Origin: Anaeroplasma bactoclasticum
GTDB lineage: Bacteria; Bacillota_I; Bacilli_A; Acholeplasmatales; Anaeroplasmataceae
DNA: 64,000 nucleotides
Assembly: GCF_003550015.1 (NCBI RefSeq)
Contig: NZ_QXEV01000008.1
Coordinates: forward strand, 1 to 64,000
Reading direction: 5' to 3'
Shown: piece by piece, positions 8,487 to 17,837 of the stretch
Layout of the letters: every line of letters begins with the position of its first letter
Position numbering within the stretch: position 1 is the first letter of the stretch
The notes under the pieces: generated by a model
What the model was told of the DNA's origin: nothing
The model's input: only the letters and a program-made list of their open reading frames with translations
Databases searched by the model: none
Translations under genes and position numbers: made by a program

Positions 8487-8530
8487 ATGCCCCGACACAT
8501 TTTGATATGCATCGGGGCATTTTATTTTAT
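8487..8530. terminator. Terminator between convergent genes
   Basis: ATGCCCCGA and TCGGGGCAT form a long GC-rich stem with a 16-base loop, followed by a T-rich stretch; AT-rich flanks on both sides would let it serve the plus-strand rsfS operon and the minus-strand gene that ends at 8537. Confidence 0.8.
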
Positions 8531-8536
8531 ATTTTT

Positions 8537-8860
8537 CTAATGAAAACCATTTTCTTTTAATAGTTTCAAAATTGGCTTCGCAGCACTATGCTCTGAACCA
8601 TAGGTATATCCGAATAATCCTTCAGCTCCACCGCTTGTAATAACTACTGCAGTAATATTATTAGGACTTCTTTCAATAATTGTTGTCAATGTTAGTGTAG
8701 AGTTTATTCTTAAAAAGTATTTATCAGCAATAAAGATTGTAACCTTACAACCATTTTTATCAAAGCTTTCGATATGATTGTGCATCTCATTAGAAAACCA
8801 ATCATTAAGAATACTTTCTATATCTACCATTCCATTAGTATATAATCTATATTTTTCCAT
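8537..8860 (-). CDS. Small conserved protein, possibly DUF6054-like
   Basis: A 107-aa soluble protein with alternating beta strands and an ITSGGAEGLFG turn before a C-terminal helix. This arrangement recalls DUF6054 proteins, but I cannot confirm it. I use the ATG at 8858-8860 because the complement of TCTCCTCC gives a perfect GGAGGAGA ribosome site; the longer frame adds 21 residues with no ribosome site. It is probably the last gene behind the 295-aa gene upstream on the same strand, 87 bases away. Function unknown. Confidence 0.6.
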   Translation of the reverse strand: MEKYRLYTNGMVDIESILNDWFSNEMHNHIESFDKNGCKVTIFIADKYFLRINSTLTLTTIIERSPNNITAVVITSGGAEGLFGYTYGSEHSAAKPILKLLKENGFH

Positions 8861-8947
8861 ACTATCTCCTCCAAATTTAAAATTTGCAAGAAAATATATA
8901 TCATAGTATTTATTTATTGTCAATAAAAATCATAGTAGGGGTATTTT

Positions 8948-9835
8948 TTATAATTTCTTTAATTTATCAATATGGAATTCTTCTCTAAATTCTTGTTCAC
9001 CCTTTGGGATGAATAAGTATTTATTTAAAGCTTCAATTCTTTTAATAGCTTTATCCTTTGCCATTTTAAGTAATTGATCTAAGGATTCATTTTTTTCTAT
9101 TCCGTTAACGATATAACTTTCCTTTTTTAGGTTTAATAAAGAAGAATCTTCATTCTTAGTATAGATTAAATATTCTTTCTTTTCTTTTTTTCTATTGAAT
9201 AATTTATCATAGAATTTATAATCCCATAATCTATTTGTTTTATTTGATCGTTTTGCAAATTTACTAAATCTTTTATAGGATTTTTTAAAATATGAATTTG
9301 TACCCATAAAGCGATAGCATTTAATCATGGGATTTCTTATTAATTGTTCTATAGAATCATAATAGGTATATGCTGTTGGGAATAGGTGATAAATAGATTC
9401 TTTTGTTAAATCTATTTTGTCTTTTTTCTTTGCATAATAATAATCTAATACGTTTAATGCATAATCTAAATTAAGTGAATCCTTTTTTATACCTTTTAAA
9501 TATGGGTATAGGTAATCCCTTAATGTATTGGTAGTTATTAAACCATATAAGAATAGTAAGCATTCTGTAAAATAAGAATCATTTTCCTCCATAGAAGATT
9601 TTAGTAAAATAGCTGATTCAACAATGAAATCTAAATAATTATTTCTTATAAGCTTATCCATTTCATATTTATCCTTTTTAAAAGGATTATAGATAAAAGA
9701 ATAGATGGAAACAGAAGAGAAGTTCGAAAGATTAAAATAAATAGAATTTTCCTTTGGAAATATGTCTTTAACAACATTAGGTATTTCCTTTATACAATCC
9801 TTCATAAAGTAGTAATTTAAGATAGAACCCTTCAT
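8948..9835 (-). CDS. Unknown protein, possibly a degenerate zinc-dependent phospholipase C relative
   Basis: A 295-aa cytoplasmic protein (no signal peptide) rich in Lys, Tyr and Leu. Two blocks echo Bacillota 'zinc dependent phospholipase C family' proteins: YFNLSNFSSVSIYSFIYNP sits where those have a GLQGPD...FFYNP block, and FLYGLITTNTLRDYLYPYL sits where they have a GF..HY.LD...HPY helix. The metal-binding His and Asp residues are replaced by Thr, Tyr and Ser here, so if the relation is real this member cannot bind zinc in the usual way. The relation is an inference from remembered patterns. AGGTGGC lies upstream of the start on the minus strand. Confidence 0.55.
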   Translation of the reverse strand: MKGSILNYYFMKDCIKEIPNVVKDIFPKENSIYFNLSNFSSVSIYSFIYNPFKKDKYEMDKLIRNNYLDFIVESAILLKSSMEENDSYFTECLLFLYGLITTNTLRDYLYPYLKGIKKDSLNLDYALNVLDYYYAKKKDKIDLTKESIYHLFPTAYTYYDSIEQLIRNPMIKCYRFMGTNSYFKKSYKRFSKFAKRSNKTNRLWDYKFYDKLFNRKKEKKEYLIYTKNEDSSLLNLKKESYIVNGIEKNESLDQLLKMAKDKAIKRIEALNKYLFIPKGEQEFREEFHIDKLKKL

Positions 9836-9949
9836 AATGCCACCTCCATTTTAAATAATTATAAAATAATTAATTAAAGTTTTGTAGAGTTATTTTAAAT
9901 TTTATTATTTTATAGTAAAATTATACTGTTTGAAAGGTGTGTAGTATTT

Positions 9950-10879
9950 ATGAAGTTATTAACAAAAGCGCAACAAGAAGATATGGCTTACCAGGTAAGC
10001 TTAAAATCTAGAGACATTGATATTTGTATGTTTAGTGCATTAGATGGCTCCTTACCTAAGGAGATGTTACTTGATGCATTAATGCTATATGTAAATTCGG
10101 ATGGTGGATTTGGTCATGGTTTATATATTGACAATTACAATGTGAATTCAAGTGTATATCAGGTATATGAAGCATTCCGTCTATTAGATATGCTTGGTTT
10201 TGATTCTAAATGTGATAATGAATTATATGATATGATTATCAATAAAGCATGTAATTATTTATATAATCGTGTACCTCCAGTTAAGGGTGTTTGGAATCCC
10301 AATACAAAGTCAAATAATGATTATGCTCATTCTAAGGAATTTGAATATAATGAAGAGAATAAGAAGCTATTTGGTCTTCATCCATCCGCAGCTTTATTAG
10401 GCTATACTTTATTATTTGTTAAGCCTACAAAGGCATATTATAAAAAGGCATTAAAGGAATTAGAAACAGTTTTAAAGGAATTCTATTCAAAAGAAGAATT
10501 TACAAAGTATGAATTAATTTCATTTAATTCATTATTAAATTCCTTAAGAAAAACAAATTTATTAGTTGAAGATCAAAAGAAAATTGAAGAAAAGCTTACA
10601 GAATATGTTAAGAAGGTTATTTCTTTAGATTTTGCTAATAAGGATGCTAATAGACCTTTAGATGTAGCCTTATATTTAAATGATAGTGCATTTGATGATT
10701 TAAAGAACAAGCAGCTTGACTATCTACTTGATACTATCGCAAGCCATGGTATGTGGGATTATAATGGCTCTTGGGGATATGATAAGTATGCAGAAGAGGA
10801 TTCTGCAAAGCTTAAGTGGATTGGCTGTGGAACCGTTAACAATTACTTTTTATTAAAAAAGTATGGAAGATTAGAGTGA
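9950..10879 (+). CDS. Alpha/alpha-toroid (prenyltransferase/terpene-cyclase-like) protein
   Basis: A 309-aa soluble protein. The segment LYVNSDGGFGHGLYIDN (residues about 46-62) and the C-terminal HGMWDYNGSWGYDKYAEE...WIGCGTVNNYFLLKK are the N- and C-terminal signatures of a bacterial family annotated as terpenoid cyclase/prenyltransferase-like alpha-alpha barrel proteins. The reaction is unknown, and the DxDD or zinc-binding residues of true cyclases and prenyltransferases are not evident. ATG 9950 is preceded by AAAGGTG. It lies just before gpmI (34 bases), possibly in the same transcript. Confidence 0.65.
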   Translation: MKLLTKAQQEDMAYQVSLKSRDIDICMFSALDGSLPKEMLLDALMLYVNSDGGFGHGLYIDNYNVNSSVYQVYEAFRLLDMLGFDSKCDNELYDMIINKACNYLYNRVPPVKGVWNPNTKSNNDYAHSKEFEYNEENKKLFGLHPSAALLGYTLLFVKPTKAYYKKALKELETVLKEFYSKEEFTKYELISFNSLLNSLRKTNLLVEDQKKIEEKLTEYVKKVISLDFANKDANRPLDVALYLNDSAFDDLKNKQLDYLLDTIASHGMWDYNGSWGYDKYAEEDSAKLKWIGCGTVNNYFLLKKYGRLE

Positions 10880-10913
10880 TTTAAGCTATAATTTAAAATC
10901 GAGGTGTAAAATT

Positions 10914-12440
10914 ATGAAAAAAAGACCAGTTATGTTAATTATTATGGATGGATATGGTATTGCCCCTGCATCAGATTCTAATGCAGTTAGCATGGCAAAA
11001 AAGCCAAATCTAGACCGTATTTTTAGTGAATTTGACACAAAGCAGCTTAATGCTTCTGGTGATGCAGTAGGCTTACCTGAGGGTCAGATGGGAAATTCTG
11101 AGGTTGGTCATATGAATATTGGTGCAGGTCGTGTTGTAAGACAGTCCTTATCCAGAATCAATTATGATATTAAAACCGGTGAATTCTTTAAGAATGAAGC
11201 TATTTTAGAAGCAGTAGCTAATGCAAAGAAGAACAATAAGAAGTTCCATATTTTAGGTTTATGTAGTGATGGTGGTATCCACTCTCATACTTCACATATT
11301 ATTGCAATCGCAAAGCTTGCACATGAAAATGGAATTGAAGATGTTTATTATCATGCATTTATGGATGGTAGAGATACATCCCCAACTTCTGGTAAGGGCT
11401 TCTTAGAGAAGATTATCAAAGAGGGTAATGTTAAGGTTGCTACTGTTGGTGGTAGATATTATGGTATGGATAGAGATAAGAATTTTGACCGTATCCAGCT
11501 TGCATATGATGCAATGACACAGGCAAAGGGTGAATTCTTTGAATGTCCACTTGAGGGAATTCAAACATCTTACGATAATGGTAAGACAGATGAGTTCATT
11601 ATTCCATTCGTTTCCGATAAGAATGGTATGATTGAAGAAGGAGATTCTGTTGTATTTGCTAATTTCCGTCCAGATAGAGCAATTCAGATTGCAACTGCAT
11701 TCTCTAATCCAGAAGGAATTGTTTATAATCCTGAAAAGCCTTATAAGCTTGATACAACTAAGGGTCCTAAGTCTACAGTATTCGTATCTATGATGAAGTA
11801 TGCAGATCAGGTTAAGGGTACTTTAGCATTTGGTCTTCAAACATTTGATAATTTATATGGCGATGTAATCGCTAAAGCTGGTTTAAAGCAGTTAAGAATT
11901 GCTGAAACTGAAAAGTATGCTCATGTAACATTCTTCTTTGATGGTGGAGCAGATAGAGATATCGAAGGTGCTGATCGTATCTTAGTTAACTCTCCAAAGG
12001 TTGCTACATATGATTTAAAGCCAGAGATGAGTGCATATGAGGTTAAGGATAAGGTAGTAGAAGCTATTTTAGCTAAAAAATATGATACAATTATCTTAAA
12101 CTTCGCTAACTGCGATATGGTTGGTCATACAGGTGTAATTCCTGCAGCAGTTAAGGCTGTTGAGGCTGTTGATGAATGTGTTGGTGCAGTTGTCGCTGCC
12201 CTTGATAAAGTTGGTGGTGTTGCACTTATTACTGCAGACCATGGTAATGCTGAAAAGCTATTAGATGAAGAAGGTAAGCCATATACAGCACATACAACTA
12301 ACCCAGTTCCAGTTGTTGTAACTGATAAGAATATTAAGCTTCGTGATGGTATTTTATCTGATATTGCTCCAACATTACTTGAGCTATTAGAATTACCTAT
12401 CCCTGCAGAAATGACTTCTAAGTCATTAATCGTTAAGTAA
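10914..12440 (+). CDS. gpmI: 2,3-bisphosphoglycerate-independent phosphoglycerate mutase
   Basis: A 508-aa cytoplasmic glycolytic enzyme that interconverts 3- and 2-phosphoglycerate. The alkaline-phosphatase-superfamily metal motifs are present: IMDGYGIA at the start, the phosphoserine site GQMGNSEVGHMNIGAGR around residue 62, MDGRDT, and the C-terminal NCDMVGHTG and TADHGNAE. Length matches the family. The next step of glycolysis, enolase, is encoded 1.9 kb downstream. Confidence 0.97.
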   Translation: MKKRPVMLIIMDGYGIAPASDSNAVSMAKKPNLDRIFSEFDTKQLNASGDAVGLPEGQMGNSEVGHMNIGAGRVVRQSLSRINYDIKTGEFFKNEAILEAVANAKKNNKKFHILGLCSDGGIHSHTSHIIAIAKLAHENGIEDVYYHAFMDGRDTSPTSGKGFLEKIIKEGNVKVATVGGRYYGMDRDKNFDRIQLAYDAMTQAKGEFFECPLEGIQTSYDNGKTDEFIIPFVSDKNGMIEEGDSVVFANFRPDRAIQIATAFSNPEGIVYNPEKPYKLDTTKGPKSTVFVSMMKYADQVKGTLAFGLQTFDNLYGDVIAKAGLKQLRIAETEKYAHVTFFFDGGADRDIEGADRILVNSPKVATYDLKPEMSAYEVKDKVVEAILAKKYDTIILNFANCDMVGHTGVIPAAVKAVEAVDECVGAVVAALDKVGGVALITADHGNAEKLLDEEGKPYTAHTTNPVPVVVTDKNIKLRDGILSDIAPTLLELLELPIPAEMTSKSLIVK

Positions 12441-12481
12441 TACCTGATTTTATCAGTTATTATAAAAAAAATTCATATTTA

Positions 12482-12595
12482 CTTCGGGGTTTGGTGAAAT
12501 TCCATACCGGCGGTATAGTCCGCGAGCAATAGCATGATCAGGTGTAATTCCTGAACCGACAGTAGAGTCTGGATGAGAGAAGAAAAAGAAATCTT
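12482..12595 (+). ncRNA. FMN riboswitch (RFN element)
   Basis: The conserved blocks of the RFN element occur in order: TTCGGGGT, TTGGTGAAATTCC, ACCGGCGGTATAGTCCGCGA, TGATCAGGTGTAATTCCTGA, ACCGACAGTAGAGTCTGGAT and GAGAGAAGA. It senses FMN and controls the downstream riboflavin transporter gene. A terminator hairpin follows at 12609, so it probably works by transcription attenuation, switching off when FMN is plentiful. Confidence 0.96.
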
Positions 12596-12608
12596 TTTGG
12601 ATTTTCCA

Positions 12609-12637
12609 ATATGCCCCGTTTGGGGCATATTTTTTTT
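12609..12637 (+). terminator. Expression-platform terminator of the FMN riboswitch
   Basis: ATATGCCCC pairs with GGGGCATAT around a GTTT loop, followed by seven T. It lies between the aptamer and the ribU ribosome site. Confidence 0.9.
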
Positions 12638-12676
12638 GAAGTAAATAAGTATATTTTATTTCAAGGAGGTCTTCAT

Positions 12677-13600
12677 ATGAATGAAGGAAAGTCTAAGCAG
12701 ACTTTAAATGCTTTAATTATTGGCTTAACAATGTTTATCTTAGGCCTTGCAGCAATTATTACAGGATTTGTATTAAATACAAATACAAAGAATGTAGAAT
12801 GGTACATTTATTTACTTGAAATAGGTGGAGCAGCATTATTTTTAGCATCTAGTGGTAACCTATATTACTATTTTGCAGAAAAGTTCCATTTTAGAAAAAT
12901 GAATGTTAAGCAAATGGGTGTAATTGCAGTTTTTGCTGCATTATCTGTAATTTTGTATTATTTTGCAAAATTTAAATTACCATTTTTCCCTAGCTGGTTA
13001 GATATTCAGTTTTCGGATGTTCCTGCAATCTTAGTTTCATTTATGTATGGTCCACTTAGTGGAGCTATTGCAATTATAGTAAGATTTTTCTGTAAACTAC
13101 CTGGTACATCAACTGTAGGTGTTGGTGAGCTTGCTGATTTATTAATTGGTTTAGCTATGGTAATATCTGCAGGATTATTTTATAAGAAGCATAGAACATT
13201 AAAGGGTGCATTTATCTCTATTGGTATTGGTATGGCATCTGGTACTATTGTTGCAGTAATTTCAAACTGGTTAATTTTAATTCCTGCATATGTAAACATT
13301 GCTCATTTCCCTTGGAGCGCTTTAGTTGATGGAATGAATAAGGCCTTAGGTAATAGTGGAGTTGTAACAGAAGAAAACTTTATGGCATATTATTTATTTG
13401 CAGGTGTATTACCATTTAATTTATTCCGTTATGTATTAGTATTCTCTATTACTATTTTGTTATATAAGAGATTATCTATGCTAATTGAGCATTTCACAGG
13501 TGATTTTGTTCGTGATAATGATTTAGAAAAAGATGATTTAGAATTATTAGAGAATAATGAAGTATCTAGTGAAGAAAATCTAAAAGAAGAAACAATATAA
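12677..13600 (+). CDS. ribU: Riboflavin ECF transporter substrate-binding protein RibU
   Basis: A 307-aa integral membrane protein. The FMN riboswitch upstream and the RibU signature LDIQFSDVPAIL (about residues 112-123), followed by a Gly-rich helix with FMYGPLSGA, identify the riboflavin S-component that works with a shared EcfAAT module encoded elsewhere. It is about 100 residues longer than usual RibU: an N-terminal pair of membrane helices (about residues 11-30 and 41-60) and an acidic C-terminal tail are added. ATG 12677 has AAGGAGG at a good distance. RibF (38929) would turn the imported riboflavin into FMN and FAD. Confidence 0.93.
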   Translation: MNEGKSKQTLNALIIGLTMFILGLAAIITGFVLNTNTKNVEWYIYLLEIGGAALFLASSGNLYYYFAEKFHFRKMNVKQMGVIAVFAALSVILYYFAKFKLPFFPSWLDIQFSDVPAILVSFMYGPLSGAIAIIVRFFCKLPGTSTVGVGELADLLIGLAMVISAGLFYKKHRTLKGAFISIGIGMASGTIVAVISNWLILIPAYVNIAHFPWSALVDGMNKALGNSGVVTEENFMAYYLFAGVLPFNLFRYVLVFSITILLYKRLSMLIEHFTGDFVRDNDLEKDDLELLENNEVSSEENLKEETI

Positions 13601-13604
13601 TCGG

Positions 13605-13636
13605 AAAATAGCGGGTTTGACCCGCTATTTTGTATT
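13605..13636 (+). terminator. Rho-independent terminator
   Basis: AAAATAGCGGG and CCCGCTATTTT form an 11-bp stem with a 5-base loop after ribU. Confidence 0.88.
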
Positions 13637-13689
13637 TATATACTTGAAAAGTATATGAATTTCGATTATTATGGGAAAGGTGATGCTTT

Positions 13690-14187
13690 ATGTTTAATAA
13701 AAATAAATGGAAGGAACCAATATATAAGCAGGATGTAATAGGCGTTATAGTAAATGGCTTACTTGCAGCTATTTTAGGTGGAATTTTAGGTGGTTCTTTG
13801 GATTATTTATTAGGAATTGTTTGGAATTTTCCAATATCCTTTTCTGTTTTAATTTTAGTATTCTTTATTATTTGGAGAGTAAGAAAAGGATTCTATAGCT
13901 TTCATATTTTATATCCTGTTTTAGCATTAGTATTTTTAGTTATTGGTATATTTGTTGTAGAGTATACAGTTGTTGCTATTGGATATATCCAAATGGGCTA
14001 TTATCAAATTCATTTGATATTAATTACCCCATTATTTTGGGAACAATTCTTAATGACACCAATTTATGAATTAAGGCTTGGAATAATGTATGGTTCAGCG
14101 AAAGACATCATTTTAGGAATACTTGATGTAATTTTCTATATATGGGCTTTCTGGTATACTTACCGTATGGTAAAAGGGAGAAACTAA
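13690..14187 (+). CDS. Four-helix membrane protein, unknown function
   Basis: A 165-aa protein with four hydrophobic helices (about residues 17-40, 50-64, 72-95, 137-158) and a positively charged start and end. The second loop contains PLFWEQFLMTPIYELRL. No family motif is recognised. The ribosome site AAAGGTG precedes ATG 13690. It is framed by terminators on both sides, so it appears monocistronic. Confidence 0.7.
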   Translation: MFNKNKWKEPIYKQDVIGVIVNGLLAAILGGILGGSLDYLLGIVWNFPISFSVLILVFFIIWRVRKGFYSFHILYPVLALVFLVIGIFVVEYTVVAIGYIQMGYYQIHLILITPLFWEQFLMTPIYELRLGIMYGSAKDIILGILDVIFYIWAFWYTYRMVKGRN

Positions 14188-14200
14188 GATGAAAGTGTTT

Positions 14201-14233
14201 TCCCCTCTAAAAAGTTAAAGAGGGGATTTTTTT
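14201..14233 (+). terminator. Rho-independent terminator
   Basis: TCCCCTCT and AGAGGGGA form an 8-bp stem followed by seven T. Confidence 0.88.
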
Positions 14234-14297
14234 ATTAACAAAACTATTGTATAATAGTTAATGGTTAAAAATAACTATATTAATTTTAAGGAGATAA

Positions 14298-15614
<1,317 letters not shown>

Positions 15615-15634
15615 TAAACCTTAAAATAGAAAAG

Positions 15635-15665
15635 AAGAGGTGCAATTTGCACCTCTTTGATTTTT
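15635..15665 (+). terminator. Rho-independent terminator of eno
   Basis: AAGAGGTGCA and TGCACCTCTT form a 10-bp stem with a 3-base loop and a T-rich tail. Confidence 0.88.
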
Positions 15666-15712
15666 ATTTATGTAATAAATAAACTTTACTTGAAAAAAGT
15701 GAAAAAAGGGGC

Positions 15713-15740
15713 TTTACAACTATTTTTTTTATGATATAAT
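15713..15740 (+). promoter_or_regulatory. tRNA promoter (TTTACA / TATAAT)
   Basis: TTTACA at 15713-15718 and TATAAT at 15735-15740 are 16 bases apart, about 35 bases before the mature tRNA. Confidence 0.7.
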
Positions 15741-15775
15741 AGGACTTGTCCGAAATATTGGACCTTTTTATCCAT

Positions 15776-15850
15776 AGCAGCTTAGCCAAGTGGTAAGGCA
15801 TTGGACTCTGACTCCAACATTCATAGGTTCGAACCCTATAGCTGCTGCCA
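15776..15850 (+). tRNA. tRNA-Gln (anticodon CUG)
   Basis: All arms fold: acceptor AGCAGCT pairs with AGCTGCT; D-arm GCC/GGC; anticodon stem TTGGA/TCCAA with loop CTCTGAC giving anticodon CUG at 15808-15810; a 5-base variable loop; T-arm ATAGG-TTCGAAC-CCTAT; discriminator G and an encoded CCA. It would read CAG codons. It is a single gene with its own promoter and terminator, not part of a tRNA cluster. Confidence 0.95.
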
Positions 15851-15861
15851 TAAAGATATTT

Positions 15862-15890
15862 AAGCACCATTGGTGCTTTTTATTTTATTT
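15862..15890 (+). terminator. Rho-independent terminator of the tRNA
   Basis: AAGCACC and GGTGCTT form a short stem with a 3-base loop and a T-rich tail. Confidence 0.8.
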
Positions 15891-15940
15891 TAAAATGTTT
15901 TATTGTATAATAAACCTAAATTGATTTAAAGGAGTCTATC

Positions 15941-16495
15941 ATGGTAGTACATAATGTATCGAATATAACTGGTGAAGAAGCATATAATTCCCTTCTTCAG
16001 GCAGCAAAAAGAAATTTAAATAAAAACTATATCTATTTAGGATTAGGACTTTGCTTGGGTGTTCCTGTAATGGTTGTGGGATTAGTCGAGAAGAATGCTC
16101 AAACAATTTCTATGGGTGCTATTGTTACAGCATTCTTACTTGCTATTGCAGTATTTATTGTTGTAATGCTAATAAGAATTCCTAAGGATATTAAAAAGAA
16201 GAATAAAGCAGTTGTTGAAAATGGTGTTTCTTATGATTACCAATTTAAAGAGAAGAGCTGTGATATTATTGTTTCTAATAATGGTAAGAAAAAGAAATTA
16301 TCTTATATCTATTTAGATTTTAAAAAGGTTTTTGAATATGAGGATTACTTTGAGATTCGTTTAGTATCAAAAGAAGTAATGCTTGTAAAAAAGGAAGGCT
16401 TTACTGAAGAAAAAGAAAAGATGATAGAATTCTTTAAGAAAAATCTATCATCAAATCAAAAACTAAAAATAGTGAATAAAATCAAGACAAAATAA
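15941..16495 (+). CDS. YcxB-like two-helix membrane protein
   Basis: A 184-aa protein. Two membrane helices (about residues 29-47 and 55-80) are followed by a soluble beta-rich domain containing DFKKVFEYEDYFEI and a C-terminal helix. Two helices plus a PH-like beta domain is the layout of the YcxB family of Bacillota, whose role is unknown. The start follows AAAGGAG; TATAAT is at 15906-15911. Monocistronic. Confidence 0.65.
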   Translation: MVVHNVSNITGEEAYNSLLQAAKRNLNKNYIYLGLGLCLGVPVMVVGLVEKNAQTISMGAIVTAFLLAIAVFIVVMLIRIPKDIKKKNKAVVENGVSYDYQFKEKSCDIIVSNNGKKKKLSYIYLDFKKVFEYEDYFEIRLVSKEVMLVKKEGFTEEKEKMIEFFKKNLSSNQKLKIVNKIKTK

Positions 16496-16496
16496 A

Positions 16497-16527
16497 TGGG
16501 GATTTGAAATATCCCCAATTTTTTTTA
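16497..16527. terminator. Terminator between convergent genes
   Basis: TGGGGAT and ATCCCCA with a 7-base loop and nine T on the plus strand. The plus gene ends at 16495 and the minus-strand TetR gene ends at 16525. Confidence 0.82.
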
Positions 16528-17079
16528 CTTAAGCTTATCTGCAACCTTAACGATGAAATCACGAATATCATATAAGGATGAATTGCTTCTACCATTGAAA
16601 TAGTTGGATAATGCTTCAATAATTAAAGAAGCATAGAAAGAAGATTCTGCCATTTTATCATTATTAAAGAATTCTACATTCTCAAATGCAAGCTTATCAT
16701 ATAACTCCTTAGATAAGGAATCCTTTAATGCACTAAAGAAATGATTTTCATTATATCCTGATGTGAATAAAAGCTTGTATTCTTTTTCTCTTTCAGCAAA
16801 GAAGTCCATTAATACAGTTAAAGATGTTTTTAAATCATTGCCTTTTTCTACATAGCGTTCCATAGCATCTTTAAATGCATCAGAAATTTCACTTTGAATT
16901 TCTTTTGCAACTGCATAAATGTCCTCATAGTGGCTATAGAAAGTAGAACGAACAATATTTGCTTTATCTGTAAGCTCAATTATAGTAATCTTATCAATTG
17001 CTTGCTTTTCAGATAATAATTCAATAAATGCTTGTCTTATTGCTTTTTTAGTTCTAATTACACTTCTATTTGTACTCAT
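16525..17079 (-). CDS. TetR/AcrR-family transcriptional regulator
   Basis: A 184-aa DNA-binding repressor. The N-terminal helix-turn-helix is clear: RTKKAIRQAFIELLSEK, then ITIIELTDKANIVRSTFYSHYED (residues about 32-55). The rest is a helical ligand-binding domain typical of TetR proteins; the Ser-Thr-Phe-Tyr recognition helix resembles the Bacillota group close to YP-type 'TetR C33' regulators. A minus-strand AAAAGGAG precedes the start. It is divergent from the MarR/ABC exporter operon 308 bases away; whether it controls that operon or only itself is open. Confidence 0.88.
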   Translation of the reverse strand: MSTNRSVIRTKKAIRQAFIELLSEKQAIDKITIIELTDKANIVRSTFYSHYEDIYAVAKEIQSEISDAFKDAMERYVEKGNDLKTSLTVLMDFFAEREKEYKLLFTSGYNENHFFSALKDSLSKELYDKLAFENVEFFNNDKMAESSFYASLIIEALSNYFNGRSNSSLYDIRDFIVKVADKLK

Positions 17080-17325
17080 ATTGTCTCCTTTTCATTCATT
17101 CATAACACAATTACGTTGATATTGTAACATTACACCTATATTATATTTCATACTTTTGTTAAAAACAATACCGTAACATCTAAAATGTTGGAAATGTATA
17201 CATTATTACAAATTCAAACATCGTTATTGAAAATGTATTTTTTTTATAAAGTTTTATTTGAAAAATATTTGCAGTTACAGAAAACACTTTTTTTGTTTAT
17301 TTTGGTGTTATTAATAAATAACACA

Positions 17326-17354
17326 TTGACTTTTGAATTTAATTCTTTTAAAAT
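17326..17354 (+). promoter_or_regulatory. Promoter of the MarR/ABC operon (TTGACT / TAAAAT)
   Basis: TTGACT at 17326-17331 and TAAAAT at 17349-17354 are spaced by 17 bases. The -10 box is overlapped by the palindrome starting at 17350. Confidence 0.7.
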
Positions 17355-17373
17355 GTTGAATGTCAAACATTTT
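17350..17373 (+). promoter_or_regulatory. Candidate MarR operator
   Basis: AAAATGTT and AACATTTT are 8-bp inverted repeats with an 8-base spacer that cover the -10 box and the expected transcription start of the marR operon. A bound dimer would block RNA polymerase, the usual MarR autorepression arrangement. Inference from position and symmetry. Confidence 0.55.
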
Positions 17374-17387
17374 TTAGGAGGTATATA

Positions 17388-17837
17388 ATGGAAGAACACT
17401 TTGGACATAAAATCAATTATATTTCTAATATAATTAAAAGAGAAATAGAAAACTTAAAATCTATCCAACGTATGGAAAAAATTAGTGGAACCAATAGCTT
17501 TATCCTTGTATACATTTCTGATAATGAAGAAAAGGTATACCAAAAAGATATTGAAAGAAAATTTGGTATAACTAGATCTACAGCATCTAAAGTAATTTCA
17601 TTGATGGAAGCAAAGGGAATGATTATAAGAAAAGGATGCGATAATGACTTAAGACTAAAGCAATTGGTATTAACGGATGAAGCTAAGAAAACTGTTTTAG
17701 CTGTTAAGGAAGATTTAAACAAATTTGAAAAGCGTCTTACCTATGGACTAACAGAAGAAGAAAAGGAATTATTATCTAGTATTTTAGGTAAGATGGAAAG
17801 GAATATTTTTGAAGGGGGAAAGAATAATGCTTCGTAA
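17388..17837 (+). CDS. MarR-family transcriptional regulator
   Basis: A 149-aa winged-helix regulator. The helix-turn-helix spans VYQKDIERKFGITRSTASKVISLMEAKGMI (starting about residue 45, given in parts: QKDIERKFGI, then RSTASKVISLMEAKG), followed by the wing RKGCDNDLRLKQLVLT. It is the first gene of an operon with two ABC exporter halves, so it most likely represses the exporter and itself and releases on binding a toxic ligand. AGGAGG precedes the start. Its end overlaps the ABC start by 11 bases. Confidence 0.9.
   Translation: MEEHFGHKINYISNIIKREIENLKSIQRMEKISGTNSFILVYISDNEEKVYQKDIERKFGITRSTASKVISLMEAKGMIIRKGCDNDLRLKQLVLTDEAKKTVLAVKEDLNKFEKRLTYGLTEEEKELLSSILGKMERNIFEGGKNNAS

Larger units (their letters stand above)
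17080..17387. promoter_or_regulatory. Divergent control region with several palindromes
   Basis: This 308-base AT-rich stretch between the TetR gene (minus) and the MarR gene (plus) holds no credible gene. It contains AACAT-5-ATGTT at 17175-17189, the perfect palindrome AATGTATACATT at 17193-17204, and AAAATGTT-8-AACATTTT at 17350-17373. The shared AATGT/ACATT half-sites suggest binding sites of one regulator. Confidence 0.5.

Noticed and set aside
8948-9835. Calling the 295-aa gene a phospholipase C
   Set aside because: The metal ligands are missing; only a remote relationship is proposed, not an enzyme activity.
12611-12676. An in-frame start of RibU upstream at ATG 12611
   Set aside because: That start lies inside the riboswitch terminator stem; AAGGAGG precedes the ATG at 12677.
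15664-15870. Minus-strand frame of 68 codons across the tRNA-Gln gene
   Set aside because: It overlaps a well-folded tRNA and its terminator, so it is not coding.
17185-17388. A 67-codon open frame upstream of marR
   Set aside because: It has no ribosome site and lies in the divergent AT-rich control region full of palindromes; the composition is hydrophobic by chance (T-rich).
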